DNA from: Pseudomonadota bacterium | Lineage (GTDB): Bacteria > Pseudomonadota > Gammaproteobacteria > Burkholderiales > Burkholderiaceae_B | Reading direction: 5' to 3' | Length of the DNA stretch: 64,000 bases | Assembly (NCBI GenBank): GCA_023423975.1 | Contig: JAFAEO010000026.1 | Span: 124,001-188,000 of the forward strand | Shown: one piece after another, positions 54,148 through 62,396 of the stretch | Layout: every line of letters starts with the position of its first letter | Position numbering within the stretch: position 1 is the stretch's first letter | Notes under the pieces: generated by a model | Database searches by the model: none | Seen by the model: the letters and a program-made list of their open reading frames with translations, nothing else | Told to the model about the DNA's origin: nothing | Position numbers and translations under genes: made by a program

Positions 54148-54328
54148 GTGTAAGTTGATCAATCGTACAAGCGATCACAGAGGATTTACGCGCAGGCCAA
54201 TGCGGCAATTCGTATGGCGATTCCTGGCCATAATCAGGACATTTGTGTACGATCTCCAGCTCTGGTTTGCTCGATAATTGATGCACGGTGGAACGATTTA
54301 TCGTTTGTTACGCTATGCAGGAGGTCAT

Positions 54329-54361
54329 ATGAAACCTGACGAACAGGACTTCGGCCAATGA
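54329..54361 (+). CDS. Possible ten-residue peptide with strong ribosome-binding site
   Basis: The frame encodes MKPDEQDFGQ and stops at TGA. AGGAGG, a perfect Shine-Dalgarno, lies four bases before the ATG, a little close. It ends about 20 bases before an intrinsic terminator, as leader peptides do, and no gene follows on the same strand. It is not PqqA: it lacks the Glu-x3-Tyr and is too short. It may be chance. Confidence 0.25.
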   Translation: MKPDEQDFGQ

Positions 54362-54383
54362 TGTTTAATGGCTGTTCAGTAAG

Positions 54384-54402
54384 AGCGCCCCTTTGGGGCG
54401 CT
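54384..54402 (+). terminator. Intrinsic terminator of a small transcription unit
   Basis: AGCGCCCC pairs perfectly with GGGGCGCT around TTT, followed by TTCTTCTTTCTT. It is the second terminator after the PQQ dehydrogenase gene, with no gene large enough between them, so it may end a small RNA or leader-peptide transcript. Confidence 0.8.
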
Positions 54403-54598
54403 TTCTTCTTTCTTGTTAGTGCTCGCTGTCGCAGGATGCCATCATTTTGACCGGGCGACGGTATGGCAATTTGCGAAAAACAATCCCACCGCTCCCATCA
54501 AGTCCTTAGCGACCCTGATAGCGTATAACGGTCTTAGAACTCAAAGAAAAATTGTTCGGGTCAAAAACGCTCTTGATTTTCAGAACAATTATCTATCT

Positions 54599-55762
54599 TC
54601 AAAGACTTGCCGACAGTTTCCTGAGGAAATTTTCGCAGTCATTCAATTGTGAAAATTCCACGAATTCATCGGGCTTGTGCGCCTGCTCGATCAATCCCGG
54701 ACCACACACGATGGTGGGGATGCCCAATTGCTGGAACAGGCCTGCTTCGGTGCCATAGGCCACCTTGCGTGTTTCGTGGTCCTGGGTTAATGCCCGAACC
54801 AGCTCGGTAATGGCTGCCTGTTCAGAGGCTTCAAGCGGTGGGGCGCTGGCGTCAGCGCTGATATCGATGCGCGCATCCGGATATTCTTTTTGCATGCGTG
54901 GCAGCAATTCGTTGCTTACATACTCCTGAATTTTGGCCTGGATTTGCTCGCCGGGCATGCCGGGCAGATTACGGAACTCGTAATTGAACTGGCACTCGCC
55001 GGGGATCGTATTGACGGCAATGCCGCCCTGGATCTTATTGGTGGTGATGGTGGAATAGGCCACGTCATAGTGCTTATCATAAGGGCCGGTATCACGATAG
55101 TGATCGGCAAGGTCGCGAATGTGGCAGATCAGTCTGGCTGCGTGTTCAATGGCATTGCAGCCGAAGGGCGTGAGCGACGAGTGTGCTGCCTTGCCGTGCA
55201 CGCGGCAGGTGAACAGATTAATCCCCTTATGGGCGACCACGACCCGCATGCCCGTGGGTTCGCCGACCACGCATCCATCTATTTTCTGATTGCGTTTTTG
55301 CAGTTCCTTGAGCATGAACGGCGCACCCGCACAACCGACTTCTTCGTCGTAGGAAAAGGCCAGGTGAATGGGTTTGCTGCGTTTTTGCTGCAGGAATTCG
55401 GGCACCAGGGCCATTGCAGTTGCAATAAACCCTTTCATATCGCAGGTGCCGCGACCGTAGAAGCGATCTTGCGAGGGCAACAGCACAAAAGGATCGCTGT
55501 TCCAGTCCTGCCCGTCCACCGGCACCACGTCGGTGTGTCCCGATAGCGCAACGCCGCCCTGGGTCTGCCCGTCTGAAGCCGGCAGGGTGGCAAACAGATT
55601 GGCCTTGGCGCCCTTGTCATCTGTCGTGAGCCAGCTATCGACCCCCTGGGCGGACAGCGCGTCGCGAATGGTTTCAATTAACCCCATGTTGGAGTTGCGA
55701 CTGGTTGTGTCCATGCCGACCAGAGTGGCAAGCCATTCTTCTTTGGTGATGTTGGTAGTCAT
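54599..55762 (-). CDS. argE: Acetylornithine deacetylase (ArgE, M20 family)
   Basis: A 387-residue M20 metallopeptidase-type deacetylase that releases acetate from N-acetylornithine. ALSGHTDVVPVDGQDWNSDPF holds the first metal ligand His and Asp, YGRGTCDMKGFIA the bridging Asp, and FSYDEEVGCAGAPFM the catalytic Glu pair; the dimerisation domain sits at about 185-290. ATG 55762 is chosen with AAGGA upstream over the frame to 55807. It is divergent from an MHS symporter gene. As the family is broad, hydrolysis of another N-acyl amino acid remains possible. Confidence 0.9.
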   Translation of the reverse strand: MTTNITKEEWLATLVGMDTTSRNSNMGLIETIRDALSAQGVDSWLTTDDKGAKANLFATLPASDGQTQGGVALSGHTDVVPVDGQDWNSDPFVLLPSQDRFYGRGTCDMKGFIATAMALVPEFLQQKRSKPIHLAFSYDEEVGCAGAPFMLKELQKRNQKIDGCVVGEPTGMRVVVAHKGINLFTCRVHGKAAHSSLTPFGCNAIEHAARLICHIRDLADHYRDTGPYDKHYDVAYSTITTNKIQGGIAVNTIPGECQFNYEFRNLPGMPGEQIQAKIQEYVSNELLPRMQKEYPDARIDISADASAPPLEASEQAAITELVRALTQDHETRKVAYGTEAGLFQQLGIPTIVCGPGLIEQAHKPDEFVEFSQLNDCENFLRKLSASL

Positions 55763-55906
55763 GCGAAATTGTCCTTGATACACGATAAGGTAGTATGTAA
55801 AAACCACAGAATCGGTGTTTTTACACGTTAACTATTCTTGCGTGCTTGTGCTGTATGTCATTACAAAGTATTTTAATTTCTATTCTAACCGGTAAAGGAC
55901 ATTTTC

Positions 55907-57205
55907 ATGCAATCCACCAAGGTTTCGGTGCGCAACCTGGCTGCTGCAGTCATAGGCAATGCGCTGGAATGGTACGACTTTCTGGTCTTCGCCTTCATGA
56001 CGCCGATTATCGCCCGGCTCTTCTTTCCTGTAGATCCGTCCGCAGAAAGCGGTGATCTGAATGCTATTCTTATGACAACTGCCATATTCGGCGTCGGTTT
56101 TTTCATGCGCCCGGTGGGTGGGGTCATCCTTGGCATGTATGGCGACAGGAAAGGGCGTAAAGCGGCGCTGGTGCTGGTTACGTCGCTCATGGCTGTGTCC
56201 ATGGCGATTATCACTTTTTCGCCCACCTATGTGACCGCGGGCATCCTGGCCCCGGTCCTGATTCTGATTGCCCGGCTGATCCAGGGCTTTTCGGCGGGTG
56301 GAGAATTCGGTACGGCCACGGCGCTATTGATTGAAATGGCGCCGCCTGGCAAACGCGGATTCTACGGTTCCTGGCAAATGACCGGGCAGATGATCGGTCT
56401 GTTGATTGGCGCTGCAGCGGGCACCTTGATGACCGTGTATTTTACGCAGGAAGAAATTGAAGCCTGGGCCTGGCGTATTCCATTCTTTGTGGGGTTGATC
56501 ATCATTCCCGTTGCCGTGTATATCCGGCAACAACTGGATGAAACGGAAGTGTTTCGCAACGCCAAGAAGCTGGAAGCGGCAGAAGGACGCCGTATCACGA
56601 TTGGCGAGCTGCTGGTCAATGCCTGGCGCGAGACAGTGCTGGGTATCGGGCTTGTGGCAGCAGCCACCGTGACCGTGTACATTACCTTTACTTATCTGGT
56701 GACGTTTGCCACGAAGATACTGAAACTGCCGCTGCAGGAAACCTTTGAGGTGCAGATGCTGGGGGCGTTGTGGGTGGTTATTCTTACGCCCCTGATGGGC
56801 ATGTTGTCTGATCGCATTGGTCGCAGCCGGTTGTTGATCGGCTCACTGGGTCTGTATTTTGTGATTCTGGTTCCGATCTATTCGTGGCTTACTGCAGCCC
56901 CCACCATCTCCAAGTTGATTGTGGTGCAATTGGCCACCGGCCTGTGTGCGGCTGCATTTTTTGCTGTTTTCAGTACCGTGATGGCTGTACTGTTTCCAAC
57001 GCGTGTGCGCTCGCTCGGCTTGTCCATTTCCTATAATCTGGCGGTCATGCTGATTGGCGGCTTCGCCCAGTTCATCGTCACCTGGCTGATTCAGCAAACC
57101 GGTTCGCCCATGGCACCTACCTATTATGTGATGTTCGGTGTTGGTCTGGGACTGGTTGCGGCCATCATATTGGGCAAGCGGGCAGATAGTGAAGTGACGC
57201 ATTGA
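55907..57205 (+). CDS. MFS transporter, metabolite:proton symporter (MHS) family
   Basis: A 432-residue 12-helix symporter of the MHS group (relatives: KgtP, ShiA, CitH, ProP). NLAAAVIGNALEWYDFLVFAFMTPIIARLFFP at the start is the family signature, then FMRPVGGVILGMYGDRKGRKAAL (loop 2-3 motif) and RLIQGFSAGGEFGTATALLIEMAPPGKRGFYGSW. It lies opposite the ArgE-like gene, so it may import the acylated amino acid or another organic acid. AAGGACA precedes the start and a strong terminator follows. Confidence 0.92.
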   Translation: MQSTKVSVRNLAAAVIGNALEWYDFLVFAFMTPIIARLFFPVDPSAESGDLNAILMTTAIFGVGFFMRPVGGVILGMYGDRKGRKAALVLVTSLMAVSMAIITFSPTYVTAGILAPVLILIARLIQGFSAGGEFGTATALLIEMAPPGKRGFYGSWQMTGQMIGLLIGAAAGTLMTVYFTQEEIEAWAWRIPFFVGLIIIPVAVYIRQQLDETEVFRNAKKLEAAEGRRITIGELLVNAWRETVLGIGLVAAATVTVYITFTYLVTFATKILKLPLQETFEVQMLGALWVVILTPLMGMLSDRIGRSRLLIGSLGLYFVILVPIYSWLTAAPTISKLIVVQLATGLCAAAFFAVFSTVMAVLFPTRVRSLGLSISYNLAVMLIGGFAQFIVTWLIQQTGSPMAPTYYVMFGVGLGLVAAIILGKRADSEVTH

Positions 57206-57253
57206 TTGCCAGCGCGGGTTGGCAATTGATAAAGTAGTCGCTGAAAAAGCAGC

Positions 57254-57285
57254 AAAGGCCATATGGCGATTGTCATATGGCCTTT
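57254..57285 (+). terminator. Intrinsic terminator of the MHS symporter gene
   Basis: AAAGGCCATATG pairs perfectly over 12 bases with CATATGGCCTTT around an eight-base loop, followed by GTTATTTC. It lies 49 bases after the stop codon. Confidence 0.82.
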
Positions 57286-57373
57286 GTTATTTCAGAATGG
57301 GTACTTCAAATGGCTATGCCACAGCGAGTACGTCAACGTTCAGACGTTAGCGGATTGTTCGCGCAAGCCTGTG

Positions 57374-57850
57374 CTATTGCGCCGCGGCAACCCGGATATC
57401 GGGTTCGACGTCTATCGGAAAATTCACCGAATTGGCAATAAAGCATTTTTCGTGGGCGTCATGATGTAATTGTCGGGCCTTGTCTATATCCTGCTCTCGG
57501 CTAATGGTGATGACTGGCCGAAGCACAACCTTGCTGAAGGCACCACCATTGGTGTGAGTCACCATGACGCCATGGGCCTGATCAATATAGCTCATGACCT
57601 GTATGCAAGCATCTGAACACAAATGCAGGTACCACAACTTATGGCAGGCAGACACAGAGGCCACAAGCAGGTCTTCAGGATTCCAGCGCTATGCATCGCC
57701 GGCAAATGCTGCATCCGATGAGCCGGCAATGTCTGGCTTGTCATTGGCGCGGATGACGTGGTCGCGATCATAACTTTTATAGTCGAGCGTACCGACGCCG
57801 CGATTGCCGGTCCATTCGATGATTACGTCATAGTGGTGGCTGACTGCCAT
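57374..57850 (-). pseudogene. OsmC family protein interrupted by an in-frame amber codon
   Basis: Read from ATG 57850 (MAVSHHYDVIIEW, with CAGGAA upstream) the frame runs to codon 53 and meets TAG at 57689-57691, then continues in the same frame to the natural end at 57374. The two halves join as GDA-stop-RWNPEDLLVASVSACHKLW, a classic OsmC segment; a Ser (TCG to TAG) is the likely original codon. Both redox Cys regions of OsmC proteins (SACHKLWYLHLC and HEKCFIANSV) lie after the stop, so the product as read would be inactive unless the stop is suppressed or a sequencing error. About 158 codons in all, normal for the family. Confidence 0.87.
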
Positions 57851-57930
57851 GGTCTGTTCCTGATGGAAATAATAAAGAATACCGTGCTGGGCGACGGGCA
57901 CGCCATGATTGTTGCCCGCACATTGTAGCC

Positions 57931-58320
57931 TCAGACAGTCAGGTCGGTCCTGACCGGTTTCCATACCTGTATCCGTCTGGGCTGCTCCAGCAGCTCCGGC
58001 AGCGTGTTCCACAACGCCTGGCGATAAGGCCTGTGCATCTGTATATTTAATACATCCTCACGATCCAGCCAGGTCTCAGAGAGCATATAAACATTGTCCG
58101 ATGCCGGGTCGCGGTGCAGCGCTGCATTGACGAATGTGGTTTCGTGCCGCATGGCGTCCAGCACGGGTTCAAGCAGCGCGAGAAACTGTGCTTGCGTGCC
58201 CGCTTTCAGATGAAAGGTAATAACGTAAGTCTCTTCAGTAGGTCGACTCACAGACGACACAAGTGTACGGTGATTTGTATTTTTGTGTAAATCAGGACTT
58301 GATGTGGACAGCTGGCTCAT
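57931..58320 (-). CDS. Antibiotic biosynthesis monooxygenase (ABM) domain protein, quinol monooxygenase-like
   Basis: A 129-residue dimeric alpha-beta-barrel protein. YVITFHLKAGTQAQFLALLEPVLDAMRHETTFVNAALHRDPASDNVYMLSETWLDRE is the ABM domain, as in YgiN-type quinol monooxygenases. The first 30 residues are an extra polar tail. AAGGAATA precedes the start. It is transcribed toward the broken OsmC gene 80 bases away, so the two may have been one stress-related unit. Confidence 0.85.
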   Translation of the reverse strand: MSQLSTSSPDLHKNTNHRTLVSSVSRPTEETYVITFHLKAGTQAQFLALLEPVLDAMRHETTFVNAALHRDPASDNVYMLSETWLDREDVLNIQMHRPYRQALWNTLPELLEQPRRIQVWKPVRTDLTV

Positions 58321-58568
58321 GCGATATTCCTTTTATTTTACGGAGCGATGGCAATTGCCATCAGGCCGCAGGTGTGGTGTGACTGGTTCGGTTGCATCTA
58401 CTGTGATGGAAAACGCGGCGCGTGTCCATTACCAGCCAGGTAATGGTTTCTTGTTCGGGACCCGATTATGCTTGAGCCAACAGGCTGTTTTTGTATTTGT
58501 GGCAACACGCCAGGCTGCCCGTGCGTCTGTCGGTACGCCTGCGCCGACCATTCAAACCTGCGAAAATC

Positions 58569-59369
58569 ATGACACAAACCACCGTTGGAGGTCTCATCCG
58601 CGACTGGCGACAGCGACGGCGCTACAGTCAGCTGGATCTGGCCTGCCTGGCAAATATTTCTGCCCGACATTTGAGTTTCATGGAGACCGGCAGGGCGCAG
58701 CCCAGTCGCCAGATGTTGCTTTTGCTGGCCGAACATCTGGACATTCCCCTGCGGCAGCGCAATGAAATGCTGCTGTGCGCCGGCTATGCCCCTCGCTATG
58801 CCGAACATGCGCTGAACGATGCGCCGCTGCATGAAGCGCACAGTGCGATCACTGCCTTGTTGACGGCGCACGAACCTTTTCCTGCCATGGCGGTGGATGG
58901 CCATTGGAACCTGGTGTATGCCAATCGCAGTTTGTCTTTATTGCTTGCGGATGTTGCGCCTGAGCTGTTGCAGGCGCCTGTGAACGTACTGCGACTGGGT
59001 TTGCACCCGCAAGGGCTGGCAACACGCATTCTCAATTTTTCTGAATGGCGTGCGCATTTGCTGCAACGCCTGCAGCGCCAGTACGAGCAGACGGCTGACC
59101 CGTGGTTGCTGGCACTGTATGATGAGCTGGTTGCCTATCCCCCCCCGGATGGCATCCCTCATCTGCCGCGAGTCAACCATACCATTGCCGTGCCATTGCA
59201 GCTTGACACGAACGACGGTGTGTTGTCTTTACTGAGTGCGACCATGACCTTTGGAACCCCTTTGGAGGTCGCGCTTTCGGAGCTGGTGCTGGAAATATTT
59301 CTGCCGGCCAATGCCGGTTCTGCAGCGATCCTGCGGAACCTGGCCTTGCCGGCAGAGCAGATGGTTTGA
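58569..59369 (+). CDS. XRE family regulator with MmyB-like ligand domain
   Basis: A 266-residue regulator. The helix-turn-helix (about 5-60) reads GGLIRDWRQRRRYSQLDLACLANISARHLSFMETGRAQPSRQMLLLLAEHLDIPLRQRNEMLLCAGY, a strong match to MmyB-like proteins, and the C-terminal ligand domain (about 85-255) includes MAVDGHWNLVYANRSL and LRLGLHPQGLATRILNFSEWRAHLLQRLQRQ. ATG 58569 is chosen over the frame to 58491. Relatives sit beside the SDR or reductase that they control; here the arylamine N-acetyltransferase gene 64 bases downstream is the natural target. Confidence 0.9.
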   Translation: MTQTTVGGLIRDWRQRRRYSQLDLACLANISARHLSFMETGRAQPSRQMLLLLAEHLDIPLRQRNEMLLCAGYAPRYAEHALNDAPLHEAHSAITALLTAHEPFPAMAVDGHWNLVYANRSLSLLLADVAPELLQAPVNVLRLGLHPQGLATRILNFSEWRAHLLQRLQRQYEQTADPWLLALYDELVAYPPPDGIPHLPRVNHTIAVPLQLDTNDGVLSLLSATMTFGTPLEVALSELVLEIFLPANAGSAAILRNLALPAEQMV

Positions 59370-59432
59370 CCTTAATATAGGTTGAGGTTTTACACTGCGA
59401 TCGTCATTTATTCTTTTACCCGGAGTGTTTTG

Positions 59433-60326
59433 ATGAAGACCCCGCTCACAGATTACAAAATCGATCTGAATGCGTATTTTGCCAAATTAGGTTATACAGG
59501 ATCCCAGGACCCCTCACTGGAAACCCTTACAGCGCTGCAGTTGTTGCACCAGAAGACTATTTCATTTGAAAATCTGGACCCGTTTCTGAACCGGCCGGTT
59601 CTGATCGATTTACCCAGCCTGGAGCACAAACTGGTATTCAGTGAGCGCGGCGGGTACTGTTACGAACAGAATTTGCTGTTTGCCCATGTGTTGTCCCGCC
59701 TGGGTTTTAACGTGTCCAATCTGGTTGCGCGAGTGCTGTGGGGCGTCGACGATAATGCCGTCACCCCTCGCTCCCACATGCTGCTGCATGTCAGGCTGGA
59801 TCATCGTCCTTATATTGTCGATGTGGGATTTGGCGGCAACTCCATTCCCGCGCCCATGGTGATGAACAGGGAAAACGTGCAGCAAACCAGTCACGGCACT
59901 TATCGCTGCCTGCTGATTGATGGCGAGTACTGGCTACAGCTGCAAACCAATACGGGCTGGCGCAATATGTACCGGTTTGATTTGACCCGGCAGCATCCGG
60001 TGGACTATATTGCACCCAACTATTACACCTCCACACACGACGATTCCCATTTCCGTCATTCCGTTGTGGCAGCCAGGATTTTCCAGAGTGGGCGCCACAC
60101 CTTGCGCAACAATCTGCTGACCACGCGCTACGAAGATGGGCAGACTGTGCAGTCGGTGCTGGAAAGTGCGCAAGCGGCGCAAGCCGCGTTGCATGACGTT
60201 TTCGGGGTTTGTGTGCCGGATATGACGGCGTTCGCAAAGAAATGGCAACTGCTAGCCCGGGGGTGGGAAATGGGCGCCGGGTCCGCTGTCCGCGAGCCTG
60301 TCCAGGTGGTTGCGCAAGGGGCATGA
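59433..60326 (+). CDS. nat: Arylamine N-acetyltransferase
   Basis: A 297-residue NAT that acetylates arylamines and hydrazines with acetyl-CoA. The catalytic triad is visible: Cys76 in RGGYCYEQN, His115 in TPRSHMLL and Asp130 in [22 protein letters not shown] near 42-55 is also conserved. ATG 59433 follows CGGAGTG; the frame to 59382 adds 17 residues. Its 3' end overlaps the convergent soxR gene by 75 bases. It is preceded by the MmyB-type regulator in the same direction. Together with SoxR this suggests handling of toxic aromatic amines or redox-active compounds. Confidence 0.94.
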   Translation: MKTPLTDYKIDLNAYFAKLGYTGSQDPSLETLTALQLLHQKTISFENLDPFLNRPVLIDLPSLEHKLVFSERGGYCYEQNLLFAHVLSRLGFNVSNLVARVLWGVDDNAVTPRSHMLLHVRLDHRPYIVDVGFGGNSIPAPMVMNRENVQQTSHGTYRCLLIDGEYWLQLQTNTGWRNMYRFDLTRQHPVDYIAPNYYTSTHDDSHFRHSVVAARIFQSGRHTLRNNLLTTRYEDGQTVQSVLESAQAAQAALHDVFGVCVPDMTAFAKKWQLLARGWEMGAGSAVREPVQVVAQGA

Positions 60327-60719
60327 CGCAATGGACAGGCAACCACACCCTATGCATTCGGTAAGCTGATCGCGCAGGCAGGTCAGCGTCTGGATACGGT
60401 CGCTCAGATCCTCATGCCAGACCTGGGACATACGTTCCCAGTCTGCTGCGCTCGGGGTACGGCCGCTGGGCAGGGTGGCAAACGCTTCGGCAATTTCTGT
60501 CAATGGAACGCCCACCCGCTGTGCGACCTTGATAATGGCTACCCTGCGCAGGACTTCGCGTTTGTAGCGACGCTGGTTCCCGCTGTTTCGTACGCTGGCA
60601 ATGAGTCCCTTGCGTTCATAAAAGTGCAGTGCAGATACCGCCACACCGCTGCGTCGGGCTACGTCGCCCACCGACAGCAGCTTTCCGTGTTCTTCAGGTT
60701 TTATCTCTGGCATGGGCAC
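60252..60719 (-). CDS. soxR: Redox-sensitive transcriptional activator SoxR (MerR family)
   Basis: A 155-residue MerR-type activator. The helix-turn-helix (about 12-80) reads [38 protein letters not shown], the classic SoxR start, and the [2Fe-2S] motif [12 protein letters not shown] (CxGCxCxxxxxC, about 122-133) carries all four Cys ligands. It lies tail to tail with the NAT gene, overlapping it by 75 bases. A SoxR-type dyad precedes its own start. SoxS is absent here, as is usual outside enterobacteria; targets are likely redox-drug detoxification genes. Confidence 0.95.
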   Translation of the reverse strand: MPMPEIKPEEHGKLLSVGDVARRSGVAVSALHFYERKGLIASVRNSGNQRRYKREVLRRVAIIKVAQRVGVPLTEIAEAFATLPSGRTPSAADWERMSQVWHEDLSDRIQTLTCLRDQLTECIGCGCLSIASCPLRNHLDRLADSGPGAHFPPPG

Positions 60720-60727
60720 TCCCGTAC

Positions 60728-60743
60728 CTAAACTAAGGTTCAG
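60728..60743. promoter_or_regulatory. SoxR/MerR-type operator at the soxR promoter
   Basis: CTAAACTAAGGTTCAG is a 6-4-6 dyad (CTAAAC/GTTCAG, five of six matches), the same geometry as the E. coli SoxR box. It lies nine bases before the soxR start codon, so it is presumably used for self-regulation. Confidence 0.55.
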
Positions 60744-60821
60744 TTATTATATCTGTGATCGGCTCGCTGTCAGTGTGCCAGGGGGCGATTCGTGAGCAGA
60801 TAGTGCAAGCTGCGTGGGCAC

Positions 60822-60868
60822 TGCAATGTTCATATTGCAATTGCATGCGATCGATTGCATGTGCAATA
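60822..60868. promoter_or_regulatory. Array of TTGCA/TGCAA half-sites upstream of the MmgE/PrpD-like gene
   Basis: Within 47 bases there are five half-sites: TGCAAT (60822), ATTGCA (60834), ATTGCA (60840), ATTGCA (60854) and TGCAAT (60862). They form TGCAAT-N6-ATTGCA and ATTGCA-N2-TGCAAT dyads, and ATTGCATG is a direct repeat. The array lies about 135 bases before the next start and 100 bases from soxR. Confidence 0.5.
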
Positions 60869-61000
60869 TCCCTGTGTTTGTTGTGGTTTATAAATTTGAA
60901 AAATATGATCCACATCAAGAAACCTCCGGAATGCAACTGGCGGCAATATGCAGGATGCTGCAGAATAGCAGTTGCAATTAAGAGAAGAGATTAGAAAGAT

Positions 61001-62005
61001 ATGAGCGATTCGGTGACGGCGCAATTTGCGCAACTCATCAGCAATATTACAGTTGAAAATGTGCCGGTTGCGGCCGCAGAACAGATTCGCTGGCGAGTGC
61101 TCAAGGCATTTGCAACGATCCTGAGCGCAGACATAAATCAGCGGAAAACGATATCCCGCGCGGCTGCCACCATCAGGCCAGGAACCAGCACCCGCAGCGG
61201 TTCGCCGGCTGCTCCGGGTTCAACCGGAGATATCCAGCATCAGCCAGTGCAGTCAGCCATGTCAACGGGTGCAATACTTGATATCCGGCAGCCAGGTGCA
61301 CAAATGCATGCCGGACCCATTGCAGTCGATGCTGCCATCATTCCAGCGGCTTGGGCACTTGTCCAGGCATGTCAGGGCAGCGGGCACCTGTTCATGAGCG
61401 CGTTGGCTGCCGGTTACCTTGCAACAGGGGTGTTGGCTGCTCTGCCTGATATCGAACGTGGCCGGGTCTGGCGGGCCGGGGCAGAAAGCGCAACGGTGGG
61501 GGCTGCGGCGGCAGCGGCCAGGGCGAGCCAGTTGTCCGCGACTGCGACTCTGGATGCGATGGGATTTGCCGCTGCGCAGGCGTGGCAATTGGCAGAAAAC
61601 GCGACAACCGCGCCTCATACCAGTGTACAAGATGCCGCCGCCAGGGGCTGTCAGGATCCGCCCGATCTTCCCGGTCCCGGGCGGGCCGCGATGGACGGCG
61701 TATTATCGGCCCGTATGGCAGCACTGGATGGTCACTGTCCGCTTGCATTGGTTGAGCAACTACAGCAGGCCATGGGCACTGTCAAGCTGGATGGCGCATT
61801 GCCTGGCGCCTGGGCTATTGTTCAGGGCGACCGGCCATGTACCGGGGACCAGGCCATACAGGGTTTCCGGGAACAGGTTGCCTCGGTCATCAGCGAGGGA
61901 GAGGCCGAGACGATCATCGGCTTGATACTGCGTCTGGAACATACGGCACCGGGTGAGCTGTCCACCTACGTGAATGAGCGGATTGGCGCCCGCCTGGATT
62001 CGTAA
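61001..62005 (+). CDS. MmgE/PrpD-like protein (short)
   Basis: A 334-residue protein resembling the MmgE/PrpD fold (2-methylcitrate dehydratase and relatives). The N-terminus TAQFAQLISNITVENVPVAAAEQIRWRVLKAFATIL and the core IPAAWALVQACQGSGHLFMSALAAGYLATGVLAAL, ESATVGAAAAAARASQL and TLDAMGFAAAQAWQLAENAT follow the family, but about 100 residues are missing relative to the usual 450. Much of the middle is Ala/Gly-rich and degenerate compared with PrpD. AGAGAAGAG precedes ATG 61001. It could be a divergent, non-catalytic relative. No methylcitrate gene is nearby. Confidence 0.72.
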   Translation: MSDSVTAQFAQLISNITVENVPVAAAEQIRWRVLKAFATILSADINQRKTISRAAATIRPGTSTRSGSPAAPGSTGDIQHQPVQSAMSTGAILDIRQPGAQMHAGPIAVDAAIIPAAWALVQACQGSGHLFMSALAAGYLATGVLAALPDIERGRVWRAGAESATVGAAAAAARASQLSATATLDAMGFAAAQAWQLAENATTAPHTSVQDAAARGCQDPPDLPGPGRAAMDGVLSARMAALDGHCPLALVEQLQQAMGTVKLDGALPGAWAIVQGDRPCTGDQAIQGFREQVASVISEGEAETIIGLILRLEHTAPGELSTYVNERIGARLDS

Positions 62006-62042
62006 GACAGTCAAGAATCTGCGGATCATGATATACTAAACA

Positions 62043-62057
62043 TATACGTTTCGTATA
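62043..62057. promoter_or_regulatory. Operator-like dyad over the parD-like/map promoter
   Basis: TATACGTTTCGTATA is a perfect six-base inverted repeat with a three-base centre. Its right arm is part of a perfect TATAAT box at 62054-62059, and a further ATATAC lies upstream at 62031. A DNA-binding ParD-like product could repress its own promoter here. Confidence 0.55.
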
Positions 62058-62135
62058 ATGTCTTCCATTGAATGATGTTATACGCTGGCGTGGCCCTGCG
62101 GTCGCGCCATTTTTATTACCGAATCCGGACAAATT

Positions 62136-62396
62136 ATGGGTATTGTAAAAATTTCCGACCAGATGCATGAAAACCTGCGTCTGGCCAGTACGGCTTTAAG
62201 CCGTTCCATCAACGCTCAGGCCGAGCACTGGATGCGCATTGGCATGCTGGCTGAAATGTATCCCGACCTTGATCATAGTGATCTGTGTCGTCTGCTGGTG
62301 CAGGCCGGACAGAGCGGCTCACTGGATCTGGGCTCCATCTCGACCATGAACACGGCGGCGATCCGCGCGGGTGCGCCCGCAGGAGCGCGTCAATGA
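62136..62396 (+). CDS. ParD-like antitoxin-family protein
   Basis: An 86-residue protein of the ParD_like family, described as antitoxin-like. MGIVKISDQMHENLRLASTALSRSINAQAEHWMRIGMLAEMYPDLDHSDLCRLLVQAG begins with a ribbon-helix-helix-type segment (VKISDQMHENLRLASTALSRSINAQAEHW). The C-terminal 25 residues are Ala/Gly-rich. No toxin gene is adjacent; instead its stop overlaps, by ATGA, the start of a methionine aminopeptidase gene. The promoter has an operator-like dyad consistent with autoregulation. Confidence 0.85.
   Translation: MGIVKISDQMHENLRLASTALSRSINAQAEHWMRIGMLAEMYPDLDHSDLCRLLVQAGQSGSLDLGSISTMNTAAIRAGAPAGARQ

Larger units (their letters stand above)
54015..54598. other. 584-base gap with two terminators
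   Basis: It contains the terminator of the PQQ dehydrogenase gene (54109-54147), a ten-codon frame with a strong Shine-Dalgarno (54329-54361), and a second terminator (54384-54402). The layout suggests a small transcription unit between them. A 79-codon frame from 54413 lacks protein-like composition. Confidence 0.55.

Noticed and set aside
54329..54361. PqqA precursor peptide next to the PQQ dehydrogenase gene
   Set aside because: Ten residues is too short and the conserved Glu-x3-Tyr is absent; no pqqBCDE genes are nearby.
54413..54652. 79-codon frame beginning MLVLAVAGCHHF, which mimics a lipoprotein signal
   Set aside because: It starts inside the T-rich tail of a terminator, has no ribosome-binding site and ends antisense within argE.
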